DNA of 12,220 nucleotides from DATNBT01 sp964579765. Its GTDB lineage: Bacteria > Acidobacteriota > Vicinamibacteria > Vicinamibacterales > CAVVIG01. The position numbers and the translations under genes were made by a program. Below, in pieces: positions 1 to 6,194 of this stretch; position 1 is the first letter of the stretch; each line of letters starts with the position of its first letter. Location of the stretch: the NCBI GenBank assembly GCA_964579765.1, contig CAZOIK010000214.1, forward strand, positions 1 through 12,220. The letters run 5' to 3'. The notes beneath the pieces were generated by a model. It was not told where the DNA came from and searched no databases. It worked only from the letters and a program-made list of their open reading frames with translations.

Positions 1-1103
1 CCCGCGACGTGCTGTCCCTGGAAGTTCGCGGACAGCAGGCTGCCCGCGGCTTCAGCCGACGTGATCCGCCGCCCCGGCGCCACAAGATCGGGCTTGAGCA
101 GCCCATCGAACGGCGTCGGCCCCGCCGAGCTGAACGTCGCCACCTGATCGTCGCTGCGGTCGGCAGTGCCCTTCGTGTCGAGGGCGCCGACAGTGAGCGC
201 ATACGGCGAGTTTCCCGGAGACGTGATCGTTCCGAGCGCCGTCTTGCCGTCCGGCCCCTGCCCGCGATTGCCCGCCGCCGCGACGACGAGGAGCCCGGCC
301 CGCACGGCGCGCTCCACGGCTGCGCACACGGGATCATCGGCGTACGGCTGCAGCACCGGCCCGCCGAGCGACAGATTGATGATTCGGATGTTGTAGGCGG
401 CCTTGTGGTCGATCGCCCAGTCGATCGCCTCGATGACGTCCGCGGCGCTCCCGGATCCGTCGTTGCCGAGCACGCGTAGATTGATCAGCGAAGCTCCGAA
501 TGCCACGCCCCGGTACAACGACGTCTCGGGCAGCTGTCCAGCGGCGCCGGCGATGATCGCCGCTACGTGTGTGCCATGGCCGAACCCGTCGGAGCCGTCC
601 CCGCCCGTGAAATCGACCGTCGCGAGCACGCGCCCCTGCAGCGCGTGGTGTCTCGGGTCGATGCCGGAATCGATCACCGCCACGGTGACGCCGTACCCTG
701 AGAGCGCGGGACGCGGGGGAGCGCCCGCCCAAACCTGATCCGCGCCGACGCCTGCGTCGATGGGATCGACGATCGAGGACGACGTGTAGCGGATGTTGCC
801 CGACAGATGCTGGACGTCCACGTCGTTCTGCAGCGCGGAGAGCTGACCGGGATTGGCCAGCACGACGCCGCCGTTGTGCAGCCGGCGTGTGATCTTCAGG
901 TTGTACTTCGCAGCCAGGCGATTCGCCGCCGCGGCGCCGTCGATGATTACTTCGACAGGCGCCGATCCGTTCACGAGATGGTCGGCGAGATCGGCGCTGA
1001 GCCGCGCGCGGTGCTGGGCGTATGCCGGCATCGCGAGCGCGCCGGCCGCGAGGGCCGCCATCGTCGTGCGAACCAGAGTTCCTGAAAGGTGGGTGAGCCG
1101 CAT
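1..1103 (-). CDS. S8 family serine peptidase (subtilisin-like), secreted, 3' end outside the window
   Basis: Subtilisin-family endopeptidase, predicted to be exported. The 367 visible residues start with an N-terminal signal peptide (hydrophobic about 10-28, likely cleavage after AYA at 29). A region of about 45-110 resembles an inhibitor-type propeptide (it contains VEVIIDG). The catalytic domain follows. The Asp motif is VAVIDSGID (D145), the His motif GHGTHVA (H176), and the oxyanion Asn lies in AAAGN (N279). The family motif PDLVAPG (about 338-344) is present. The catalytic Ser motif (GTSMA type) is expected only a few tens of residues further on, beyond base 1, so activity cannot be judged. 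The ATG at 1103 was chosen because GGAG (complement of 1109-1112) lies 5 nt upstream and the signal peptide begins there. It follows the helix-turn-helix gene by 27 nt on the same strand, so the two are probably co-transcribed. The family call is secure; the substrate is unknown. Confidence 0.93.
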   Translation of the reverse strand, partial: MRLTHLSGTLVRTTMAALAAGALAMPAYAQHRARLSADLADHLVNGSAPVEVIIDGAAAANRLAAKYNLKITRRLHNGGVVLANPGQLSALQNDVDVQHLSGNIRYTSSSIVDPIDAGVGADQVWAGAPPRPALSGYGVTVAVIDSGIDPRHHALQGRVLATVDFTGGDGSDGFGHGTHVAAIIAGAAGQLPETSLYRGVAFGASLINLRVLGNDGSGSAADVIEAIDWAIDHKAAYNIRIINLSLGGPVLQPYADDPVCAAVERAVRAGLLVVAAAGNRGQGPDGKTALGTITSPGNSPYALTVGALDTKGTADRSDDQVATFSSAGPTPFDGLLKPDLVAPGRRITSAEAAGSLLSANFQGQHVA

Positions 1104-1108
1104 GGTCG

Positions 1109-1112
1109 CTCC
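1109..1112 (-). promoter_or_regulatory. Ribosome binding site of the S8 peptidase gene
   Basis: The minus strand reads GGAG, then 5 nt, then ATG. This supports the start at 1103. The longer overlapping reading frames in this stretch lack such a signal. Confidence 0.6.
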
Positions 1113-1130
1113 AGTGGACTGCGTCGCCGT

Positions 1131-1382
1131 TTAGAAGCCCGCGCTGCCCCGGCTGACGCCGCACGGCCGCGCGGACTGCGAGTCGCTCTGCACCGAATCG
1201 AGCAGGACGCGCTGCGATCCGCCGAGCGTTCGGATCGTCAACAGCCGCCCTTCGCGAATCCGGTTGTAGATCGTCCTGCGCGAGACCCCGAGCATCTCGG
1301 CGGCGTGATCGAGCGAGACGCTCCGGCCGACTCGAGGCTCGGGCGCCGGTGCTGACATCTGATCGGGCGTGTTCTCAGGCAT
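1131..1382 (-). CDS. Small helix-turn-helix (excisionase/MerR-like) DNA-binding protein
   Basis: An 83-residue protein with one recognisable domain, a winged helix-turn-helix of the excisionase/HTH_17 type at about residues 21-65. The key segments are SLDHAAEMLGVSRRTIYNRI, containing the turn and recognition helix, and a short hairpin (EGRLLTIRTLGGSQRVL) as the wing. A disordered Pro/Glu-rich head and a Ser/Arg-rich tail flank it. Proteins of this size usually act as transcription regulators or as DNA-bending accessory factors. No integrase is nearby, so a regulator role is more likely. The start at 1382 is preferred over an in-frame ATG at 1388 because GAGGGGG (complement of 1390-1396) lies 7 nt from 1382 but only 1 nt from 1388. 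A still longer reading frame reaching back to 1631 has no supporting signal. It lies 27 nt upstream of the S8 peptidase gene and is divergent from the ABC importer operon, so it could regulate either or both (inference). Confidence 0.8.
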   Translation of the reverse strand: MPENTPDQMSAPAPEPRVGRSVSLDHAAEMLGVSRRTIYNRIREGRLLTIRTLGGSQRVLLDSVQSDSQSARPCGVSRGSAGF

Positions 1383-1389
1383 TGCCATT

Positions 1390-1396
1390 CCCCCTC
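1390..1396 (-). promoter_or_regulatory. Ribosome binding site deciding the start of the helix-turn-helix gene
   Basis: The minus strand reads GAGGGGG, 7 nt before the ATG at 1382. It overlaps the region just upstream of the alternative ATG at 1388, which makes that start sterically unlikely. Confidence 0.55.
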
Positions 1397-1637
1397 GGAT
1401 GCCGCGAGACAAGCGCAATGCGGCCGCCAAAATTCGCGTGCAGCGCGAGGACATCCGTCCCTGACGGGCAAGTCTCTGTGGTACTGTGAGTTGCTCAGCG
1501 AGCACACTCGAGCTGCGGGCGCTTCCGTGCCGACGAGGACGGCCAAGAATCTGGCCAAGGTCGCCTGCGCAAGTCACCCATGAGGCAGGATTTGCGTGCA
1601 AAATCGCTGGACGCTCATTGCTTGCACACAATTCTGA

Positions 1638-1657
1638 TCGGCCAGTTTGTTGGCCGA
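1638..1657 (+). promoter_or_regulatory. Perfect 7-bp hairpin upstream of the substrate-binding protein start
   Basis: TCGGCCA (1638-1644), loop GTTTGT, then TGGCCGA (1651-1657). It ends 11 nt before the proposed TTG start codon, where a ribosome binding site would sit. It could be an operator or an mRNA structure limiting translation. The function is inferred from position only. Confidence 0.4.
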
Positions 1658-1659
1658 CG

Positions 1660-1674
1660 GGTCAGCTTTTGACC
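1660..1674 (+). promoter_or_regulatory. Small hairpin spanning the proposed TTG start codon
   Basis: GGTCA (1660-1664), loop GCTTT, then TGACC (1670-1674). The TTG start at 1669-1671 lies across the loop and the 3' arm. Together with the hairpin at 1638-1657 it forms two consecutive stem-loops over the initiation region. A 5-bp stem is weak evidence on its own. Confidence 0.3.
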
Positions 1675-3384
1675 AGACATGCGCGGGCACTGCGTCTGTT
1701 TCTCGCGGCGCTCGCCGTCGTCGCACCGGCCTGTCGTTCGACCTCCGAAAACGCCGGTACACGTGAGGGATCCGGCACGCCGCGGGGCGGAGCGCTGGTC
1801 GTGTCAGTCAGGACCGAACCGCGCAACTTCACCCGGCTGACGACGGTCCGCGAGGGGACAACGGACCTCGTGGCGCTCCTGATGCATGCGGGGCTCATTC
1901 GCATCAATCGAAGCAGCGACGACGTGGAACCGTGGCTGGCGGAAAGCTGGACACGATCGGCCGACGGGCTGACCTACACGTTGAAGCTGCGCGCCAACGT
2001 ACGCTTCTCAGACGGCCATCCGTTTACCGCTGACGACGTCGTGTTCTCGTTCGCGGCGAGCTATGCGGCGGGCCTGGCCGACTCCCTGGAGATCGACGGC
2101 AAGCGACTCAAAGTGGCCGCCGTCGATCCGCGTACAGTCACGGTGACATTTCCGGCGCCGTTCGGTCCTGGGCTCCGTCTGCTCGACAACCTCGTGATCC
2201 TGCCGAAGCATAAGCTCGAAGCCGCGCTCGCGAACGGCTCGCTGAAGACGGCGTGGGGACTATCGACGCCTCCGTCGGATCTGGCGGGGCTCGGCCCGTT
2301 CGTGCTGCGCGAGTCTGAGGCCGGGCAGCGCCTGGTGTTCGACCGCAATCCGAACTACTGGCGCACCGACGCGAACGGCGCGCCGCTGCCATATCTCGAT
2401 CGCATCACGCTCGACGTCGTCCCCGATCAGAGCACGGAGTTGCTGAGGCTGGAGTCGGGCGAGATCGACGCGACGGCCAGCCAGATGCCCGTCGAAGATT
2501 ACGCGGAGCTCAAACGCGGTGCCGACGCCGGCAAGCTGCGGCTGTACGACCTCGGTCCCGACTTGTCTCCAGACTGGCTGTCGTTCAACCTCAGGCCCGG
2601 CGCATTTGCCGGCGACCCGCGGGCAGCGTGGATTCAGCGCGACGAGCTGCGTCGCGCCATTTCCCTGGCCGTCGATCGCCAGCTGTTCGCGGATACGGTG
2701 TTTCTTGGCGCGGGCGTCCCGGTGTTCGGTCCCGTGTCGCCCGCAAACAAGCGCTGGTACTGGCGGGAGACGTCGCCGATTCCGCACGACCCCGAACAGG
2801 CGAAACAACTCCTCGCGTCGATCGGACTGTCGGACCGCAAGGGCGACGGCGTTCTGCGTGACGCGTCGGGCACGCCCGCGCGATTTACGATTCTGACGCA
2901 GAAGGGGCGGCCGGCCTTCGAGCGCGCGATATCGGTGATTCGCGACGAGCTGAAGAAGATCGGCATCGCCGTTGACGTCGCAGGGCTGGAGGGCAACGCC
3001 GTCGTTCAGCAAATCTATTCAGGCAAGTACGACGCTGTGTACTTGAATGTCTTTCTCAGCGACACCGATCCGGCTGACAGCGCGGACTTCTGGCTGAGCT
3101 CCGGACCGTCCCATTTCTGGAATCCGGGCCAGCGCACGCCGGCGACGGAGTGGGAACGTCAGGTTGACGCGTTGATGCGCGCTGTGTCTACGTCGCAGGA
3201 TTACTCGGAGCGCAAGCGGTCGTTCGACCGCGTGCAGCAGCTATTCATCGAGCATCAGCCGATGGTGTATTTCGTGGCGCCCCGCGTGTTCGTCGCCAGC
3301 TCTACGCGACTCGGCAATGTCGTGCCCGATGTGGCGCGCCCTCAGCTCCTGTGGTCGCCCGACACGCTGACGGTGGCGCACTGA
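1669..3384 (+). CDS. ABC transporter substrate-binding lipoprotein, oligopeptide/dipeptide type (SBP_bac_5 family)
   Basis: Extracytoplasmic solute receptor of a peptide-type ABC importer, 571 residues from the chosen start. The N-terminus is a lipoprotein signal (hydrophobic about 8-20, lipobox APAC, lipidated C22). The mature part carries family 5 hallmarks: AESWTRSADGLTYTLKLR, then FSDGHPFTADDVVFSF early in the domain, and DRNPNYW in the middle. The length fits the DppA/OppA family. The TTG at 1669 places the signal peptide correctly; the in-frame TTG at 1618 would add 17 non-signal residues, and the ATG at 1486 would put 61 odd residues in front. The ATG at 1679 is out of frame. No strong ribosome binding site is visible, and two hairpins cover this region. 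The TGA stop overlaps the ATG of the next permease gene by one base (TGATG). Peptide specificity cannot be read from sequence; nickel or other small ligands also occur in this family. Confidence 0.92.
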   Translation: MTRHARALRLFLAALAVVAPACRSTSENAGTREGSGTPRGGALVVSVRTEPRNFTRLTTVREGTTDLVALLMHAGLIRINRSSDDVEPWLAESWTRSADGLTYTLKLRANVRFSDGHPFTADDVVFSFAASYAAGLADSLEIDGKRLKVAAVDPRTVTVTFPAPFGPGLRLLDNLVILPKHKLEAALANGSLKTAWGLSTPPSDLAGLGPFVLRESEAGQRLVFDRNPNYWRTDANGAPLPYLDRITLDVVPDQSTELLRLESGEIDATASQMPVEDYAELKRGADAGKLRLYDLGPDLSPDWLSFNLRPGAFAGDPRAAWIQRDELRRAISLAVDRQLFADTVFLGAGVPVFGPVSPANKRWYWRETSPIPHDPEQAKQLLASIGLSDRKGDGVLRDASGTPARFTILTQKGRPAFERAISVIRDELKKIGIAVDVAGLEGNAVVQQIYSGKYDAVYLNVFLSDTDPADSADFWLSSGPSHFWNPGQRTPATEWERQVDALMRAVSTSQDYSERKRSFDRVQQLFIEHQPMVYFVAPRVFVASSTRLGNVVPDVARPQLLWSPDTLTVAH

Positions 3385-4319
3385 TGCTCGGCTACATCGC
3401 GCGCCGGCTTGCGTTCGCTGTCGTGCTCGTGTTCGCGGTGTCGTCCGCGTCGCTGCTCCTGGCGCGCGTGGCGCCCGGCGACTTCGTGACCGAGACCGTC
3501 GGTATCGGCGCCCGGCGCGAGGTCGTCGAAGCCGCACGCGCGCGATATGGACTGAACCGGACGTTCAGCGAGCAATATCGCGACTGGCTCGTTCGCGCCG
3601 TGCACCTCGACTTCGGCCGATCGATGCAGTACGACCGCCCGGTCTCGGAGCTGATTCCCGGACGCGCGCTGAACACCGGCATCCTCGCGCTCACGGCGCT
3701 CGCGGTCGCGACGCTCGTCGGACTGCCGCTCGGCGTCGTGACCGGCACGCGGCGGCATGGCATTGTGCCCGCCGCCATTCGCGCCGTCTCGCTGATCCTG
3801 CTGTCGATGCCGCCGCTGCTGACGTCGTTGTTCCTCGTATTCGCCGCAGCGAAGACGGGATGGCTGCCGGTCGGCGGGATGACGTCGAGCGGCGGCGGCG
3901 ACCTGCTGCGCCACATGGTCGTGCCGGTCGCGGCGCTCGCGCTGCCGCTGGCCGCCATGTTCGAGCGGCTGCAGTCGCAGGCGATGAGCGAGGCCATCGG
4001 GCAGCCGTACGTGCTCGCGACCTACAGCCGCGGCGTGCCGCTCTCCAGGGTCATCTGGCGCGACGCGTTCAAGAATTCGCTCCGACCGATTGCCTCCATC
4101 TACGGCCTCGTCGTCGGCACGCTGCTCAGCGGATCGTTCGCCGTCGAGACGATCACGGCGTGGCCCGGCCTTGGCCAGTTGATGCTCGGCGCGCTCCGCG
4201 CGCGGGACATCTACCTGGTCGCGGGCTGCGCGGCCGCGGGGTCCGTCTTTCTGGCGATCGGCACGCTGATGTCGGATGCCGCGCTGGCGGTTCTCGATCC
4301 GCGCACCGCCGCCGACTGA
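3384..4319 (+). CDS. ABC transporter permease, DppB/OppB type
   Basis: Integral inner-membrane subunit of a peptide-type ABC importer, 311 residues, the usual DppB length. It begins MLGYIARRL with a first membrane helix at about 10-28, followed by a periplasmic segment containing the family-like YGLNRTFSEQYRDWLV and LDFGRSM. Further helices lie at about 97-120, 128-153, 178-195, 235-255 and 279-303. The cytoplasmic coupling loop (EAA-like) is at about 208-234 (YVLATYSRGVPLSRVIWRDA). The ATG at 3384 shares one base with the stop of the substrate-binding protein; an upstream in-frame start at 3351 would only add residues inside that gene. The DppC-like partner follows after a single base, so the trio is translationally linked. 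No ATPase subunit lies in this window. Confidence 0.93.
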   Translation: MLGYIARRLAFAVVLVFAVSSASLLLARVAPGDFVTETVGIGARREVVEAARARYGLNRTFSEQYRDWLVRAVHLDFGRSMQYDRPVSELIPGRALNTGILALTALAVATLVGLPLGVVTGTRRHGIVPAAIRAVSLILLSMPPLLTSLFLVFAAAKTGWLPVGGMTSSGGGDLLRHMVVPVAALALPLAAMFERLQSQAMSEAIGQPYVLATYSRGVPLSRVIWRDAFKNSLRPIASIYGLVVGTLLSGSFAVETITAWPGLGQLMLGALRARDIYLVAGCAAAGSVFLAIGTLMSDAALAVLDPRTAAD

Positions 4320-4320
4320 C

Positions 4321-5349
4321 ATGCGCGCGCTCGGACTGTCGCTGCTCGTCGTGATTGCGGTGACGGCGCTCGGCGCGCCGGTTGTCGCGCCGTACCCCGA
4401 GGACCGCCAGTTTCGCGGGTTCCTCGACGCGCCTCCGACGGTGCCGCATATCGTGGACGCCGCCGGGCACTGGCGGGCGCCGTTCATCTATCGATGGACG
4501 CTGACCAATCAACTGGAGCAGCAGTACGAGCAGGACCGCGGCGCGGCTGTTCCGCTGCGGTGGTTCGCCGGCGGCCGCCTCGTCTCGTCGTCAGACGACA
4601 GCCGCATGCCGCTGCTGCTGCTCGGCGCGGACAGCTTCGGCCGCGACGTGTTCTCGCGGCTCGCGTACGGCGGCCGCCTGTCGATTGCCCTCGCAGTCGT
4701 GGCAGCGGCGGGAGCGCTGATTCTCGGCGCATTCGTCGGCGGCCTTGCTGGCTACGCGGGCGGCGCCGTGGACGATCTGTTGATGCGCGCGTCGGACTTC
4801 ATCGTCGTCCTGCCGGCAATGTACGTCGCGCTCGCGCTCCGGTCCGCGCTCAAGCTCGTGCTGCCGCCGCTCGAGGTGTTCGCGCTGCTCGCCGGCATCT
4901 TCGCGGTGGTCGCCGCGCCGTTTCTGGCGAGAGGCATCCGCGGCATCGTGCGCTCGGAAAAACAGCGCGACTACGCCGTCGCCGCGTCGTCACTCGGCGC
5001 CGGACATCTGCGGCTGCTGGTTCGTCATCTGCTGCCGGCGGCGGCGGGGTTCGTCGGCGTCGAGATCACCATGCTCGTTCCGGCGTTCATCATCGCCGAA
5101 GCGACGCTGTCGTACGTTGGCCTGGGCTTTCCGGATCCCGTGGCGAGCTGGGGCACGATGCTGCACGAGGCGTCCAGTCTGCGCGCGCTCACCGATTTTC
5201 CGTGGCTGCTCAGTCCCGCGGCCGCGATGTTCCTGCTCGTGCTCGGCCTGAACCTGGTCGTGCAGCACGCCGGCATCACGCCGGTCTACAATGGCACGGA
5301 TGGATCTGCGCGGCGTCTTCGCTCCGATTCCGACACCGTTCGATCGTAG
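4321..5349 (+). CDS. ABC transporter permease, DppC/OppC type, with an enlarged first periplasmic loop
   Basis: Second membrane subunit of the peptide-type importer, 342 residues. The first helix is at about 4-22, followed by APYPEDRQF, which aligns with the usual APYDP... segment. The loop before the family motif LGADSFGRDVFSRLAYGGR (102-120) is then about 60 residues longer than usual. The extra segment contains WRAPFIYRWTLTNQLEQQYE and WFAGGRLVSS. Later helices are at about 121-145, 158-175, 185-203, 240-265 and 298-316. The coupling loop is at about 212-240 (YAVAASSLGAGHLRLLVRHL), and SYVGLGFPDPVASWG near the end is characteristic of DppC. The last 25 or so residues run into the start of the aldolase gene (59-nt overlap) and do not look like family sequence. 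The ATG at 4321 was chosen; an earlier in-frame ATG at 4276 lies inside dppB. Confidence 0.92.
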   Translation: MRALGLSLLVVIAVTALGAPVVAPYPEDRQFRGFLDAPPTVPHIVDAAGHWRAPFIYRWTLTNQLEQQYEQDRGAAVPLRWFAGGRLVSSSDDSRMPLLLLGADSFGRDVFSRLAYGGRLSIALAVVAAAGALILGAFVGGLAGYAGGAVDDLLMRASDFIVVLPAMYVALALRSALKLVLPPLEVFALLAGIFAVVAAPFLARGIRGIVRSEKQRDYAVAASSLGAGHLRLLVRHLLPAAAGFVGVEITMLVPAFIIAEATLSYVGLGFPDPVASWGTMLHEASSLRALTDFPWLLSPAAAMFLLVLGLNLVVQHAGITPVYNGTDGSARRLRSDSDTVRS

Positions 5350-5569
5350 CGGCCAGCTCGACGAGGCGAGGCTCCGATCCGCGTGCGCGCGTTGGGCCGC
5401 CACGCCCCTGGCCGGACTCGTGGTGCTCGGGACGACCGGCGAGGCCGTGCTGCTCGACGAAGACGAATCCGATCGCGCCGTCACGGCCGCGCGCGAGGCG
5501 TGGCCGTCAGCACGCCCGTTCGTCGTCGGCGCAGGGCGTGAATCGACAGCGGCGACGATTCAGGCGGTC

Positions 5570-5584
5570 CGCCGCGCCGCGCCG
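5570..5584 (+). repeat. Three tandem CGCCG pentamers at the aldolase frameshift
   Basis: CGCCG occurs three times in a row (5570-5574, 5575-5579, 5580-5584), directly where the aldolase reading frame changes. The net shift corresponds to five extra bases. With two copies the frame is continuous. Short tandem repeats of this kind are classic slipped-strand sites and also difficult sequence for assembly. Confidence 0.85.
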
Positions 5585-6177
5585 CGGCGCTCGGCGCCGA
5601 CGCCGTGCTGGTGCGCACGCCGGGATTCTACAAATCGCAGATGAACACCGACGTCTTCGTGCGCCACTACACCGCGGTGGCCGACGCATCGACGGTGCCT
5701 GTGCTTCTCTACAACTTCACCGGGGTCACCGGTGTCAACCTGCTGCCGGCCGCCGTGTCGGCGCTCTCCGCGCATCGCAACATCGTCGGCGTGAAGGAGT
5801 CAGGCGGAGACATCGCGCAGATCACCGAGTTCGTGAACGGAACGCCAGACGACTTCAGCGTGCTCGCGGGATCGGCGGCGACGTTCTATTCCGCGCTCGG
5901 CGTCGGCGCACGTGGCGGCATCCTGGCGCTGAGCTGCGTGCTGCCGGATGCCTGCGTGCGGCTGTTCGAGTTGACGCGAACTGGACATCACGCCGAGGCC
6001 GGCGCGCTGCAGCGCCGTCTGGTGCCCATCGCGAAGCTTGTCGGCTCGATGCATGGCATCGGGGGACTGAAAGCCGCTCTCAAACTTGTCGGGTGCGATG
6101 TCGGCGTTCCACGGCTGCCGCTCGCGCCCGTCTCCGACGCGACGATCGCCGTGCTGCGCGACGCGCTCGTGTCGTTC

Positions 6178-6185
6178 GAGGAGGT
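6178..6185 (+). promoter_or_regulatory. Near-perfect Shine-Dalgarno of the aminotransferase gene
   Basis: GAGGAGGT ends 9 nt before the ATG at 6195, inside the last codons of the aldolase gene. It is the strongest ribosome binding site in the operon. It would let the aminotransferase be translated without ribosomes arriving through the frameshifted aldolase. Confidence 0.7.
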
Positions 6186-6194
6186 CGCGCTCGT

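Larger units (their letters stand above)
1383..1668. promoter_or_regulatory. Divergent intergenic region with several inverted repeats
   Basis: About 285 bases with no convincing gene separate the minus-strand helix-turn-helix/S8 pair from the plus-strand importer operon, so promoters for both directions should lie here. I found no good -35/-10 pair by eye. Visible symmetries are: CCGTC-CCT-GACGG (1455-1467); an interrupted palindrome GAGT/GCTC...GAGC/ACTC (1488-1509); GTGCAA at 1596-1601 facing TTGCAC at 1622-1627; and two back-to-back hairpins next to the importer start, listed separately. Any of these could be operator sites, for example for the adjacent helix-turn-helix protein, but short palindromes also occur by chance in GC-rich DNA. 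Confidence 0.45.

Noticed and set aside
334..1164. Minus-strand 276-codon frame overlapping the S8 peptidase
   Set aside because: It is a frame-shifted shadow of the peptidase; the true frame contains the Asp, His and Asn motifs and a signal peptide.
1131..1382. Mobile-element excisionase
   Set aside because: Only the fold is excisionase-like; no integrase, attachment repeats or phage genes are nearby.
1596..1627. GTGCAA...TTGCAC inverted repeat as an operator
   Set aside because: Six-base arms 20 bp apart are not strong enough alone; kept only as a note within the intergenic region.
3342..4487. Minus-strand 381-codon frame opposite the DppB gene
   Set aside because: Arg/Gln/Glu-rich repetitive composition with no family resemblance; the plus strand encodes an unmistakable permease.
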